Origin: Haliea sp.
GTDB lineage: Bacteria; Pseudomonadota; Gammaproteobacteria; Pseudomonadales; Halieaceae
Assembly (NCBI GenBank): GCA_024642245.1
Contig: JAHEBM010000024.1
Span: 1-47,757 of the forward strand
Length of the DNA stretch: 47,757 nt
Reading direction: 5' to 3'
Shown here: positions 1 to 12,145 of the stretch, piece by piece
Layout: each line of letters begins with the position of its first letter
How positions within the stretch are numbered: the stretch's first letter is position 1
Notes under the pieces: model-generated
Told to the model about the DNA's origin: nothing
Databases searched by the model: none
What the model saw: the letters and a program-made list of their open reading frames with translations, nothing else
Program-made: the position numbers and the translations under genes

Positions 1-540
1 GGCGATTCCCGTGATCACGTACTCCCGGCCGGCGGCGCTGAATCGCAGGGAATGGCCTTTGGGGCGGGTATCGGTGGTCATGATACCGCTAGCCGCCTCC
101 GTCCAGCCGGTGCCGGACAGTGTCGCCAGCGCTCCGGGTATGGCCGCCTCTATCAGCGCAACCGGCAGGGGTTCACCGATGACCCCGGTGGAAAATGGCA
201 ACACCCTGGTTGCATCTACCTGCGCCGCGCCTGCCACTGCATCGGTACATGCCCGGGCTGCCCGGATTCCTGCCTGCCCGGTACCGGCATTCGCATTGCC
301 GGTATTGACCAGCAGGTAACGCGCCCGGCCGCCGCTGGCCTGCAGGTGCTCCCTGGCCAGGATCACCGGGGCTGCGCAAAAGGCATTGCGGGTAAATACC
401 GCCGCAGTGGTCGCGCCCTCCTGCAGTTCCATCAGCACCAGGTCCCTGCGGCCCGGCTTCTTGATACCTGCCGATACCGTCGCCAGGCGCAAACCGGGCA
501 CGGGGTGAAGCTCACCCAGCGTGTCGTTTCCTACAGCCAT
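1..540 (-). CDS. argJ: Glutamate N-acetyltransferase / amino-acid acetyltransferase ArgJ, 3' part cut by window edge
   Basis: ArgJ transfers acetyl groups from N-acetylornithine to glutamate in the cyclic arginine pathway, in the cytoplasm. Only the first 180 codons are in the window. The translation shows family motifs: NTGNANAG (about residues 79-86), PFSTGVIG (115-122) and MTTDT (154-158). The conserved threonine where the precursor cleaves itself into alpha and beta chains would lie beyond the window, so activity cannot be judged. The ATG at 540 is preceded by GGGAGG with 7-base spacing. It sits 15 bases downstream of the secA stop, so it is probably co-transcribed with secA, as in Pseudomonas. 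The reading frame is intact to the edge. Confidence 0.93.
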   Translation of the reverse strand, partial: MAVGNDTLGELHPVPGLRLATVSAGIKKPGRRDLVLMELQEGATTAAVFTRNAFCAAPVILAREHLQASGGRARYLLVNTGNANAGTGQAGIRAARACTDAVAGAAQVDATRVLPFSTGVIGEPLPVALIEAAIPGALATLSGTGWTEAASGIMTTDTRPKGHSLRFSAAGREYVITGIA

Positions 541-555
541 GCGTGTGCCTCCCGC

Positions 556-3270
<2,715 letters not shown>

Positions 3271-3345
3271 CGTAATTCACTTTTTGACATAGGAAAGTTC
3301 GCCGGGGCTGACGCCGGGGCGTAAGGACTGCGGTGGTGCGGGGGT

Positions 3346-4275
3346 CTAGCGCCGGGTTCGGCGCACGTAGCTGGAGGGGTCGACCGAACGGCCGTGCTTG
3401 TAGACCTCGTAATGCACGTGGGCGCCAGTGGAGCGACCTGTGGTGCCCACCAGAGCGATCGGCTCGCCCTTGCGCACCAGGTCCCCGGGCGACACCAGGT
3501 TCTGTTTGTTATGCGAGTAGCGAGTGACAAACCCATCGCCATGGGAAACTTCTACCAGGTTGCCATAACCTGATTCGCGACCGGTCCAGGTCACCACGCC
3601 CGCCGCCACAGCCAGCACTTGCGAGCCTTCCCTGGTGGCGAAGTCGATACCGTTGTGCATTGCCTTGCGGCCAGTAAAGGGGTCGCTGCGCAGGCCGTAG
3701 CCAGAGGAAACCCAGCCCTTGGCCACGGGCTGTCCGGATAACCAGGCTTCATCCGCCAGTTTCTGATTATGGAAAAGGGATTCCAGGATACCCAGCTGCT
3801 CTTCGCGGTTGTCCAGGCGCGCTTCGAAACTGCTGACTTCACCGGCCAGGTCCACCGAGCTGAAATCGACGCTGTACTCGCCAGCCAACGGCCCACCCAT
3901 CGCGGGGGGCTGGCTGAAATCAAACTCCCCGTCGCCCAACTCTGCCATCGCGGTCAGGTGTTCCCCGAGGGCGTCCAGCCGGGTCATCCTGGCCTGCAAC
4001 TCTGCCAGATTGATGGTAAGCGCCTGCAACTTCAACTCGGCCTTGTCCTGCAGGGCCTCGAGTCCTATGGTCTGCTGGTCGAGACCCTCCTGGATGGTAT
4101 CCAGCGTGGCCCCGCGCAGGGCACTGGCCTCACTGCCCTGCCCGGCCAGATAGCCGATAGCCATCATACCGAGCGGAAAACCCAGGCAACAAAAGGACAA
4201 AAGAGCACGGGACCAACGCCCCAGCTCGATAGAACGGGAGGCCCCGTGCTTGCCGCTAATAAGAATGACTTTCAT
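3346..4275 (-). CDS. M23 family metallopeptidase, membrane-anchored, coiled coil (cell wall hydrolase)
   Basis: Predicted 309-residue zinc peptidase of the LytM/M23 type. It has a short basic cytoplasmic start, one membrane segment (about residues 23-45), a coiled-coil-like helical region (about 50-180), then a complete M23 domain with H207, D211, H286 and H288 in the HxxxD and HxH positions, so it looks catalytically competent. I chose the ATG at 4275 because the protein then starts with MKVILISGKHG just before the membrane helix; no strong ribosome binding site is visible. It lies between lpxC and secA, a position that also carries an M23-like gene in Pseudomonas relatives. It probably cuts peptidoglycan cross-links or activates amidases in the periplasm (inference). 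Confidence 0.88.
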   Translation of the reverse strand: MKVILISGKHGASRSIELGRWSRALLSFCCLGFPLGMMAIGYLAGQGSEASALRGATLDTIQEGLDQQTIGLEALQDKAELKLQALTINLAELQARMTRLDALGEHLTAMAELGDGEFDFSQPPAMGGPLAGEYSVDFSSVDLAGEVSSFEARLDNREEQLGILESLFHNQKLADEAWLSGQPVAKGWVSSGYGLRSDPFTGRKAMHNGIDFATREGSQVLAVAAGVVTWTGRESGYGNLVEVSHGDGFVTRYSHNKQNLVSPGDLVRKGEPIALVGTTGRSTGAHVHYEVYKHGRSVDPSSYVRRTRR

Positions 4276-4385
4276 TTTATGATTGCGAGCAACAGTTTGG
4301 CCGGCGACTATGCCACAATTACCGTGAAAAATCCACGAATCAGCGCGCGCCAGCGAAGCCCCTGGCACGCCCCTGGATGTCGGCC

Positions 4386-5297
4386 CTATCCCGCGCCCGC
4401 AGGGGCCATGGCGTAGCAGATCGGCACAGGGGCCTGCTCCCCGAATGTCACCATTTCCCAGGCATCAGGCTGGGCGATCAGGGCGCGCAGGGTCGCGTTA
4501 TTGAGAGCGTGCCCGGACTTATAGGCACGGAATTCTCCCAGCAGGCTATGGCCCAGCAGGTACAGGTCGCCAACGGCATCGAGTACCTTGTGTCGGACGA
4601 ATTCGTCCTCGAAGCGCAGGCCATCCTGGTTGAGAATCCGGTACTCATCCACCACGATCGCGTTGTCCACGCTGCCGCCGCGTGCCAGGCCCTGCGAACG
4701 CAGGTACTCGATCTCATGGATAAAACCGAATGTGCGGGCGCGGCTGAACTCCTGTACGAAGGAGTTCGTGGAAAAGTCGAGTTCGGCGTGAGCGGTACGG
4801 TCACGAAATACAGGGTGGTCAAAATCGATGGTAAAAGACACCTTGAACCCGTCGAAAGGCAGCAGGCTGGCAACCTTGTCACCGTGCTCTACGGTGATCT
4901 TGCGCTTGATGCGCACGAATTTTTTTGCGGCGTGCTGCTCGAGTATGCCAGCGGACTGTATCAGGAAAACAAACGGCCCCGCGCTGCCATCCATGATCGG
5001 GACTTCCGCAGCACTGAGGTCGACGTAAACATTATCGATACCCAGCCCGGCAAGGGCTGCCAGCAGGTGCTCAACCGTTGAGACACGCTGGCCGTCGACC
5101 ACCAGCGTGGTCGACAGGGTAGTCTCACCGACATTCTCGGCCCGCGCCGGCAACTCCAGCACCGGATCGAGGTCAGTCCTGCGAAACACAACACCGGTAT
5201 CGACCGGCGCCGGATGAAGGGTCATGTAGACCTTCTCACCCGTGTGCAGACTGACGCCCGTCGCCTTGATCGGGTTACGCAGTGTGCGCTGTCGCAT
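4386..5297 (-). CDS. lpxC: UDP-3-O-acyl-N-acetylglucosamine deacetylase LpxC
   Basis: LpxC catalyses the committed step of lipid A synthesis, a zinc-dependent deacetylation in the cytoplasm. The 303-residue protein has normal length and all metal and catalytic positions: E76-H77 in VEHLLAAL, H236 and D240 in [11 protein letters not shown], and H263 in SGHALNN. These match E. coli H79, H238, D242 and H265 with a shift of two. The ATG at 5297 has a GAGAGGG-type ribosome binding site. It is the last classical gene of the dcw cluster, separated from ftsZ by 65 bases that contain a strong hairpin. Confidence 0.98.
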   Translation of the reverse strand: MRQRTLRNPIKATGVSLHTGEKVYMTLHPAPVDTGVVFRRTDLDPVLELPARAENVGETTLSTTLVVDGQRVSTVEHLLAALAGLGIDNVYVDLSAAEVPIMDGSAGPFVFLIQSAGILEQHAAKKFVRIKRKITVEHGDKVASLLPFDGFKVSFTIDFDHPVFRDRTAHAELDFSTNSFVQEFSRARTFGFIHEIEYLRSQGLARGGSVDNAIVVDEYRILNQDGLRFEDEFVRHKVLDAVGDLYLLGHSLLGEFRAYKSGHALNNATLRALIAQPDAWEMVTFGEQAPVPICYAMAPAGAG

Positions 5298-5322
5298 CTA
5301 TCCCTCTCCCAAGCAACTCAAA

Positions 5323-5342
5323 CCGCGGCAGTGCTGCCGCGG
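5323..5342 (-). terminator. GC-rich hairpin between ftsZ and lpxC, possible attenuator
   Basis: CCGCGGCAG and CTGCCGCGG form a perfect 9-bp inverted repeat around TG. On the transcribed minus strand it is followed only by TTTGAG, so it is not a strong intrinsic terminator. It sits just after the ftsZ stop and about 25 bases before the lpxC start. It could reduce lpxC expression relative to ftsZ or protect the ftsZ message 3' end. Confidence 0.55.
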
Positions 5343-5362
5343 CGGGGACAGCGGCTGGCTAC

Positions 5363-6526
5363 CTAGTCGGCCTGGCGACGCAGGAAGGCCGGAATATCGA
5401 AGTATTCCTCACCACCGGCTTCTATCGCCAGAGCCTGTCCTGCACCCGCCCGACGGGATTTACGCATGGCCGTGGGCCGATCAAATTGTGCGTAGTCCGG
5501 CTCCAGCTCCACGTCCGCTGAAGCGGCCTTGGGCGCGGCCTCGACGACCTGCAGGGGAGCGCGCGCAGCCTCGCTACCAAGCCCTGTTGCAACCACGGTC
5601 ACCCTCAACTCGTCTCCCATATCGGGGTCGATCACGGTGCCCACCACAACAGTGGCGTCTTCAGAGGCAAACTCCTCGATGGTGTCACCAACTTCGGAGA
5701 ATTCGCCCAGCGACAGGTCGAGACCCGCGGTGATATTGACCAAAATGCCGCGGGCACCTTCCAGGTTGACGTCATCCAGCAACGGGCTGTTGATTGCCCG
5801 CTCGGCCGCCTCGCGGGCGCGGCTCTCGCCCCTGGCACTGCCTGTTCCCATCATCGCCATGCCCATTTCCGACATGACGGTGCGTACGTCCGCGAAGTCC
5901 ACGTTGATCATACCAGGCCGGATAATCAGGTCCGCGATACCCTGAACCGCACCCAACAGTACATCATTGGCTTCTTTAAATGCATCCAGCAGACTGGTAT
6001 TTTTTCCCAAAACCTCCAGCAATTTTTCATTGGGAATAGTGATCAGCGAATCCACGTGCTGCTGCAGCTCCATCACCCCCTCGGCGGCAATCTGCAATCG
6101 CTTCTTGCCTTCAAAAGGGAACGGGCGGGTTACCACGGCAACTGTGAGTATGCCCATTTCACGGGCAATCTCCGCCACCACCGGCGCGCCGCCGGTGCCA
6201 GTGCCACCGCCCATACCGGCTGTGATGAACACCATGTCGGCGCCTCGCAGGGCTTCGGCAATCCTGTCCCGGTCTTCCATGGCTGCCGCCCGCCCGATTT
6301 CCGGGTTGGCACCGGCCCCCAGGCCCTTGGTGATATCGCCACCGAGTTGCAGCACCGTCTTGGACTGAATGTCCGACAGTGCCTGTGCATCGGTGTTGGC
6401 GCAGATAAAATCCACGCCTTCGACATTGTTTGCAATCATATGCTTGACTGCATTGCCGCCACCACCGCCCACGCCGATAACCTTGATTACGGCATTTGAA
6501 GGTACATTTTCTATCAGTTCAAACAT
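5363..6526 (-). CDS. ftsZ: Cell division GTPase FtsZ
   Basis: FtsZ is the tubulin-like GTPase that forms the Z ring. With the ATG at 6526 the protein is 387 residues, typical for the family; the AAGGGGAG ribosome binding site just upstream decides this start over a longer upstream option. The tubulin signature GGGTGTG is at residues 106-112, the synergy (T7) loop reads NVDFADVRTVM, and the C-terminal peptide DIPAFLRRQAD, which binds FtsA, ZipA and other partners, ends the protein after a short variable linker. It lies between ftsA and lpxC as in other gammaproteobacteria. Confidence 0.99.
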   Translation of the reverse strand: MFELIENVPSNAVIKVIGVGGGGGNAVKHMIANNVEGVDFICANTDAQALSDIQSKTVLQLGGDITKGLGAGANPEIGRAAAMEDRDRIAEALRGADMVFITAGMGGGTGTGGAPVVAEIAREMGILTVAVVTRPFPFEGKKRLQIAAEGVMELQQHVDSLITIPNEKLLEVLGKNTSLLDAFKEANDVLLGAVQGIADLIIRPGMINVDFADVRTVMSEMGMAMMGTGSARGESRAREAAERAINSPLLDDVNLEGARGILVNITAGLDLSLGEFSEVGDTIEEFASEDATVVVGTVIDPDMGDELRVTVVATGLGSEAARAPLQVVEAAPKAASADVELEPDYAQFDRPTAMRKSRRAGAGQALAIEAGGEEYFDIPAFLRRQAD

Positions 6527-6591
6527 GGCCTTGCTCCCCTTGGTATTAATATGCCGCACTCGCGCACGACGGTCTGCTTCAAAAAAAACAA

Positions 6592-7833
6592 CTAAAAATT
6601 GCTCTGCAACCAGGCTTTCGCCCTACTGAACAGCCCCTCCCCCGACCCACTGGATTTACCGGACACACCGGCCCCCGACTCCTGGTAGTGCTCCGCCCCA
6701 TACAGCAACAGACCCACGCTGGTGGCGTAGATCGGGTTGCGCACAATATCGTTCAGGCCTTGCACGGTTTGCGGATAACCCACACGCACCGGCATATGGA
6801 AAATCTCCTCGGCCAGCTCGACCACCCCTTCCATCTTCGAGGTGCCGCCGCTGAGCACCACTCCCGCGGGAACGAGGTCCTCGTAACCGCTGCGCCGCAG
6901 CTCGGCCTGCACCAGGGTGAAGAGCTCGTCATAGCGGGGCTCAACCACCTCCGCCAGGGCCTGGCGTGATAGATCACGAGGTGGACGGTCCCCGACGCTG
7001 GGTACCTTGATGGTTTCGTCTGCCCCGGCCAGCTGCGTCAGGGCGCAGGCATAGCGAATCTTGATTTCTTCCGCGTGCTGGGTCGGTGTGCGCAGGGCCA
7101 TGGCAATGTCGTTGGTCACCTGGTCACCGGCAATCGGTATGACGCCGGTATGGCGAATGGAGCCGTCGGTAAAGATGGCGATATCCGTCGTACCCCCGCC
7201 TATGTCCACCAGGCAAACACCCAACTCGCGCTCGTCATCGGTAAGTACCGCGTAACTGGAGGCCAGCTGCTCGAGAATGATCTCCTCGACCTCCAGGCCG
7301 CAACGCCGGATGCACTTCTCGATATTCTGGGCGGCGTTGACGGCACAGGTGACCAGGTGCACCTTGGCCTCCAGCCGCACACCCGACATACCCATGGGTT
7401 CCTTGATACCCTCCTGGTTATCGATCACGTATTCCTGCGGGAGGATATGCAGGATTTTCTGGTCGGCGGGAATTGCCACCGCCTGGGCCGCATCGATCAC
7501 CCGTTCCAGGTCGAGGCCATAGACCTCGCGATCCTTGATTGCCACGATGCCGTGGGAATTAAGGCTGCGAATATGGCTGCCGGCGATGCCCACATAGACA
7601 GAGTGAATCTGGCAACCTGCCATCAGCTCTGCTTCTTCCACCGCCCGCTGGATCGATTGAACGGTGGACTCGATATTGACCACCACGCCCTTTTTCATAC
7701 CCTTGGACGGGTGGGAACCGATGCCCACTATCTCGATATTGCCGTCCGACCCTATCTCTCCCACGATCGCCACGACCTTGGACGTGCCAATATCCAGCCC
7801 GACGATCATTTTCTTATCCTGTACGCTGCCCAT
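6592..7833 (-). CDS. ftsA: Cell division protein FtsA
   Basis: FtsA is the actin-like ATPase that anchors FtsZ filaments to the inner membrane and recruits later divisome proteins. The 413-residue product shows the actin-fold phosphate motif LDIGTSK near residues 13-20, the second phosphate loop DIGGGTTDI, and GGTSKMEG in the adenosine motif. The last residues (FSRAKAWLQSNF) form the expected amphipathic membrane-targeting helix after a Gly/Ser linker. The start at 7833 has AGGAGAG upstream; a second Met eight residues in is possible. Confidence 0.98.
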   Translation of the reverse strand: MGSVQDKKMIVGLDIGTSKVVAIVGEIGSDGNIEIVGIGSHPSKGMKKGVVVNIESTVQSIQRAVEEAELMAGCQIHSVYVGIAGSHIRSLNSHGIVAIKDREVYGLDLERVIDAAQAVAIPADQKILHILPQEYVIDNQEGIKEPMGMSGVRLEAKVHLVTCAVNAAQNIEKCIRRCGLEVEEIILEQLASSYAVLTDDERELGVCLVDIGGGTTDIAIFTDGSIRHTGVIPIAGDQVTNDIAMALRTPTQHAEEIKIRYACALTQLAGADETIKVPSVGDRPPRDLSRQALAEVVEPRYDELFTLVQAELRRSGYEDLVPAGVVLSGGTSKMEGVVELAEEIFHMPVRVGYPQTVQGLNDIVRNPIYATSVGLLLYGAEHYQESGAGVSGKSSGSGEGLFSRAKAWLQSNF

Positions 7834-7866
7834 GGCAGTGTCTCTCCTGTGCCGCTTGTTATTCGC

Positions 7867-8703
7867 TTATATTCCCGCTACGCGGGACGACTCCTGGGCA
7901 AAAGCCACAGCTATACCCGTTTCGTAACGCAAATCCACCCGCTCTACTTCCTTGACCCTGGGCGCGAGCTCCGTACGGTAGATCGCCACAAAGCGATGCA
8001 TCCGCTCCAGGAAATCCTCGCTGCCCAGCAATATCTGCATGCCCCCCGCGAGTACCACATCCACCTGGCCCCGCTCATCGATTGTCAACTGCGCCACTGC
8101 CAGATGCAGGGGCGCCAGGATTTCAACGATGCGCTGGTACCCTGCCACCAACGCCTTGGCGCTGCCCGCGGGACCCTGCAGTCGCGGCAGCGCCTGCCAT
8201 TCCTGGCTCGAGGCAGACTGGAACACCTCCCCCTCGTGGTTCAGGAAACCGCTCTCGCCCCAGCGGGCAATGGGCAACTGTTCGACCACATGGACTTCCA
8301 GCGCGTTGGGCCAGCGACGCTGCACCGTGGCCTGGTAGATCCACGGCAGCTCCTCCAGCTGTGCCCGAATACGTTGCAGGTCTGCCCGCAGGAAGCCCCC
8401 TACCAGGGCGGGCTGGATCATCTCCTGCACCACGTCCGTCCGGGTGTGTTCCAGTTCCCCGGTGACGATGATGTGCTCGACCGGAATCGACTGCAGGGTT
8501 ATATAGGCCTGCAGGGCGGCGACCGTGACAACACCGGCGCCGGCCAGTATGAGCAAGCGGTTGAGCCAGGCGGCAGGCTTGCGCGCGGCTTTTACCGCCG
8601 GCGACTTGCGGGTGGCTCCCTGCGCGGCTTTACGGGTTCCCCCCTTCGCCACCGGCCGGCGCCGGGCAGCCGGTTCCGGCTGCTGTCGTTTGCCTACGCG
8701 CAT
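7867..8703 (-). CDS. ftsQ: Cell division protein FtsQ
   Basis: FtsQ is a bitopic inner-membrane protein that links early and late divisome parts through FtsB and FtsL. The 278-residue product has an unusually long and very basic cytoplasmic tail (about residues 1-47, rich in K, R, A and P), one membrane helix (about 48-66), then a POTRA domain starting around IPVEHIIVTGELEHT, followed by the beta domain. The start is separated from the ddl stop by one base, so translational coupling is likely. Confidence 0.95.
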   Translation of the reverse strand: MRVGKRQQPEPAARRRPVAKGGTRKAAQGATRKSPAVKAARKPAAWLNRLLILAGAGVVTVAALQAYITLQSIPVEHIIVTGELEHTRTDVVQEMIQPALVGGFLRADLQRIRAQLEELPWIYQATVQRRWPNALEVHVVEQLPIARWGESGFLNHEGEVFQSASSQEWQALPRLQGPAGSAKALVAGYQRIVEILAPLHLAVAQLTIDERGQVDVVLAGGMQILLGSEDFLERMHRFVAIYRTELAPRVKEVERVDLRYETGIAVAFAQESSRVAGI

Positions 8704-8704
8704 A

Positions 8705-9628
8705 TCAACGCCAGCCCCCCTCGCTCAACTCGAGAATCCGGCCTACCAATGACTCGATATCCATGCCCGCAGCACGGGCGGCCATGGGCACCAGGCTGTG
8801 GGAGGTCATACCCGGAATGGTATTGACTTCCAGCACATAAAACCTGCCACTGCTGTCGCGCATGATGTCGACCCGTCCCCACACGGCACAGCCCAGTGAC
8901 TGGAACGCCCGCAACGCCAGCGCGCCCATCTCGGCCTCCTCCGACGGGGACAGCCCACAGGGACACAGGTAACGGGTGTCGTTGGAAATATACTTGGCCT
9001 CGTAGTCGTAAAATTCGTTATCGGTTTCCAGTCGAATGGGCGGCAACACCTGCTCGCCCAGAATTGCCACCGTGTACTCCGGCCCGTCGATGAACTGCTC
9101 GGCCAATACGCCGCCGCCGTATTGGCTCGCCGCTTCGAATGCCTTCTGCAGCGCCGCTGCGTTGCTCGCTGACGTCATCCCGATACTGGAGCCCTCACAG
9201 GTTGGCTTGACGAACACCTTGCCGAAGCGGTCGATGACCTGCTGCCAGTCGGTAGTGGCCGTGAGCTGCATGAAGCCGCCGGTAGAAAGCCCGATGCCCT
9301 GCCAAAGTTGCTTGCTGCGCAACTTGTCCATTGCCAGGGCAGAGCCCAGTACACGTGACCCCGTGTAGGGCACCCGCAAGGCCTGCAGCGCACCCTGCAT
9401 GCTGCCGTCCTCGCCACCTGGTCCGTGCAGGGCAATGAAGGCAAAGGACACACCCTGCAATTGCGCCGTCCAACCAGCGTCTGCCGGGTCTATGGCCCGC
9501 ACCTCGAAACCCTGCGCCCGCAGTGCCGTGACGACAGTCTGGCCACTTTGCAGCGACACCTCGCGCTCGGCGGAATTCCCTCCAAGCAGAACTGCTACCG
9601 GGGCTGTGCGTAACGACTCCAGACTCAT
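8705..9628 (-). CDS. ddl: D-alanine--D-alanine ligase
   Basis: Joins two D-alanines with ATP to make the dipeptide added by MurF. The 307-residue protein has the DdlB-type length and ATP-grasp layout: [16 protein letters not shown] at the N terminus, [10 protein letters not shown] (about residues 68-77), the [11 protein letters not shown] glycine loop, and the metal-site EVNTIPGMT near the C terminus. Its ATG overlaps the murC stop by 4 bases (ATGA). Confidence 0.97.
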   Translation of the reverse strand: MSLESLRTAPVAVLLGGNSAEREVSLQSGQTVVTALRAQGFEVRAIDPADAGWTAQLQGVSFAFIALHGPGGEDGSMQGALQALRVPYTGSRVLGSALAMDKLRSKQLWQGIGLSTGGFMQLTATTDWQQVIDRFGKVFVKPTCEGSSIGMTSASNAAALQKAFEAASQYGGGVLAEQFIDGPEYTVAILGEQVLPPIRLETDNEFYDYEAKYISNDTRYLCPCGLSPSEEAEMGALALRAFQSLGCAVWGRVDIMRDSSGRFYVLEVNTIPGMTSHSLVPMAARAAGMDIESLVGRILELSEGGWR

Positions 9629-11064
9629 TCGCCTGACTCCTGTGAAAAATCCATTGCCGCCAACTCCTGAGCCAGGCGCCCGATATTCCCGGCGCCCTGC
9701 GTGATCACCACGTCGCCTTCGCCAACGATGCCCCGCAGAACAGCGGGTACATCCTCGATCCGCTCGACAAAAACAGGTTCCAGCTGACCCCGCTGGCGGA
9801 TACTCCTGGCCAGGCTGCGACTGTCCGCGCCGGGAATGGGGTCCTCCCCAGCGGCGTAGACATCCAGCAGCAGAAGTACATCGCAGCGGGACAATACCGC
9901 CACGAAATCCTCGTACAGGTCACGGGTGCGGGTATAGCGGTGCGGCTGGTAGACCATCACGACCCGGCGCTGGGGCCACACCTGCCGCGAGGATTCGAGC
10001 GTGGCCCTGACTTCGGTTGGGTGATGGCCATAGTCATCGACCAGCTGGGCCGTGCCGCCGGGAAAGTGCAGCTCCCCCATCCGGGTGAAGCGACGTCCAA
10101 CCCCGGCAAAACTGGCCAGTCCACGCTGGATGGCAATATCATCGAGGCTCTCATCCGAGGCCACCGCCACGGCGGCGGCCGCGTTGAGGGCGTTGTGGGT
10201 GCCCGGCATATTGAGGTTTATCGCCAGTGCGGGCTGACCACCGGGGCGATGAACAGTGAAGCGGGTGGAGAGCCCCTCCCGGGTGAGCTCGTCTATCCGG
10301 TAGTCCGCATCCTCGGCGAAACCGTAGGTGATTACCTGCCGGGTCACTTCCGGCAACAGCTCCCGGACCACCGGGTCATCGATACACAGTACCGCGATAC
10401 CGTAAAAGGGCAGGTTGTGCAGAAACTCCAGATAAGTACGACGCAGCACCGAGAAATCACCACCGTAGGTCTCCATGTGGTCCGCTTCTATATTGGTAAC
10501 CACGGTGACCATCGGCTGCAGGTGAAGAAACGACGCGTCACTTTCATCCGCCTCGGCAATAAGGAATCGACTGGCACCCAGCTGGGCGTTACTGCCCACG
10601 CTGTTCACCAGGCCACCGATGACAAACGTGGGATCCAGCCCCGCCTCGGCAAATACGTTGGCGATAAGGCTGGTTGTTGTGGTCTTGCCGTGGGTCCCGG
10701 CCACGGCGATGCCGTGACGGTAGCGCATCAGCTCCGCCAGCATTTCAGCGCGGGGCACGACCGGGATGCGCGACGCGCGGGCAGCAAGCACTTCCGGGTT
10801 GAGCTCGTTCACGGCGCTGGAACTGACGACCACGTCGGCACTACCGATATTCTCCTGGGCATGTCCTATGCACACCCTGATCCCCCTGGCCTCGAGCCGG
10901 TCGGTCACCGCGCTGGAACGGATATCCGATCCCGATACCTCGTAGCCGAGATTGACCAGCACCTCGGCTATGCCACTCATCCCCGCACCGCCGACCCCGA
11001 TCATGTGGATGCGGCGGATACGGCGCATTTCGGGCACCGCGTAGGCACTGCGTTCAATCGCCAT
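9625..11064 (-). CDS. murC: UDP-N-acetylmuramate--L-alanine ligase MurC
   Basis: Adds the first amino acid (L-Ala) to UDP-MurNAc. The ATG at 11064, with GAGGAA about 10 bases upstream, gives 479 residues, normal for MurC. Visible motifs are the N-terminal Rossmann GVGGAGMSG, the ATP loop GTHGKTTTT (about 123-131), EADESDASF and DDYGHHPTE. The start overlaps the murG stop by 11 bases and the gene end overlaps ddl by 4, so the three genes are tightly coupled. Confidence 0.98.
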   Translation of the reverse strand: MAIERSAYAVPEMRRIRRIHMIGVGGAGMSGIAEVLVNLGYEVSGSDIRSSAVTDRLEARGIRVCIGHAQENIGSADVVVSSSAVNELNPEVLAARASRIPVVPRAEMLAELMRYRHGIAVAGTHGKTTTTSLIANVFAEAGLDPTFVIGGLVNSVGSNAQLGASRFLIAEADESDASFLHLQPMVTVVTNIEADHMETYGGDFSVLRRTYLEFLHNLPFYGIAVLCIDDPVVRELLPEVTRQVITYGFAEDADYRIDELTREGLSTRFTVHRPGGQPALAINLNMPGTHNALNAAAAVAVASDESLDDIAIQRGLASFAGVGRRFTRMGELHFPGGTAQLVDDYGHHPTEVRATLESSRQVWPQRRVVMVYQPHRYTRTRDLYEDFVAVLSRCDVLLLLDVYAAGEDPIPGADSRSLARSIRQRGQLEPVFVERIEDVPAVLRGIVGEGDVVITQGAGNIGRLAQELAAMDFSQESGE

Positions 11065-12145
11065 GGATGAGTTCCTCGCAATAGTCACTCACCCGGGCTG
11101 CGGCATCCGGCGTGGCGGCTGCCGCGGCCGCCGCGGCCATATTGACCAGCAACTGGGGGTGGGCCATGTAGCCCAGCAACGAAGCGGCAACCGCCTCGGC
11201 ACGCATGTCCGACTGGCGCAACAGCACGGCACCACCGCGATCACTGAGGGATCGCGCATTGGCCGTCTGGTGATCGTCAATGGCGTGGGGTAGCGGCACC
11301 AGGATGGACGGGCAACCCATCACGGCCAGCTCGGATACCGTCAGGGCCCCCGCTCGACACAGGACCAGGTCGGCCCAGCCGTAAGCGGCCGCCATATCCT
11401 CTATAAACGGGTCGACACGCAGGTCCTGGCCCAGTAACTCGCCATAGGCCTGTCGCACCTCGCCGACGTGGAGCTGCCCTGCCTGGTGCCACACTTCCAG
11501 TTGCCGCCCCCCCGCCCGGATCGCCCGAACGGTGTGTGGCAGCACCTCGTTGATGGCCTGGGCGCCGAGACTGCCTCCCAGTACCAGCAGGCGCAGCGGA
11601 CGCTGGCCGTCATAGTCATAATGGCGGGCCGCACCGGCTTCCACCAGCTGGCGCCGCACCGGATTGCCAAGCACCGAGTGTCCGACTCTCTCCCCGAAAG
11701 CGCCGGGGAAGGCGGCGACCACCTGCGAGGCGAGGGGTGCGAGCATGCGATTGGTAGTGCCGGCAACTGCATTCTGCTCGTGAATCAACAGCGGCTTGCG
11801 CAACAGCCAGGCGGCGAGACCAGCCGGCCCCGCAACATACCCTCCCATACCTACCACACAGCGAGGCGCAAGCCGATGCAGCAACCACAGGGCCTGTACT
11901 CCCGCGACAAGCACGAAGCAAAGGCCCACCAGCTTGTGCCACAGGGATTTGCCGCGCACACCTCGCACCGGCAGGCAGTGCAGGGTTATCCCGGCGGCGG
12001 GCACCACCCGGTGCTCAAGTCCCCTGGCTGTGCCCACCCATTCCACCCGCAGGCCGCGGGCCATAAGTTCGCTGGCAACGGCCAGGGCCGGGTAGACATG
12101 GCCGCCGGTACCGCCGGCTGTCATCAACACCAGGGGAGCCGTCAC
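11054..12145 (-). CDS. murG: UDP-GlcNAc:lipid I N-acetylglucosaminyltransferase MurG
   Basis: MurG converts lipid I to lipid II on the inner face of the membrane. The 363-residue GT28 enzyme shows the GGTGGH loop (about residues 11-16), the [12 protein letters not shown] segment, the second glycine loop [11 protein letters not shown], and the UDP-GlcNAc site region [11 protein letters not shown] with [14 protein letters not shown]. The start is GTG at 12145, overlapping the ftsW stop by 4 bases. An unusual run of alanines ([14 protein letters not shown]) lies near the C terminus. Confidence 0.98.
   Translation of the reverse strand: MTAPLVLMTAGGTGGHVYPALAVASELMARGLRVEWVGTARGLEHRVVPAAGITLHCLPVRGVRGKSLWHKLVGLCFVLVAGVQALWLLHRLAPRCVVGMGGYVAGPAGLAAWLLRKPLLIHEQNAVAGTTNRMLAPLASQVVAAFPGAFGERVGHSVLGNPVRRQLVEAGAARHYDYDGQRPLRLLVLGGSLGAQAINEVLPHTVRAIRAGGRQLEVWHQAGQLHVGEVRQAYGELLGQDLRVDPFIEDMAAAYGWADLVLCRAGALTVSELAVMGCPSILVPLPHAIDDHQTANARSLSDRGGAVLLRQSDMRAEAVAASLLGYMAHPQLLVNMAAAAAAAATPDAAARVSDYCEELIHGD

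Noticed and set aside
3271..3345. secM-like arrest peptide or repeat element upstream of secA
   Set aside because: The gap holds a short tandem CGCCGGGGC repeat but no open frame with a signal peptide and arrest motif. The preceding gene is an M23 peptidase.
7075..8826. Long plus-strand open frame opposite ftsA and ftsQ
   Set aside because: It is antisense to well-supported genes, has shadow-type composition and no ribosome binding site.
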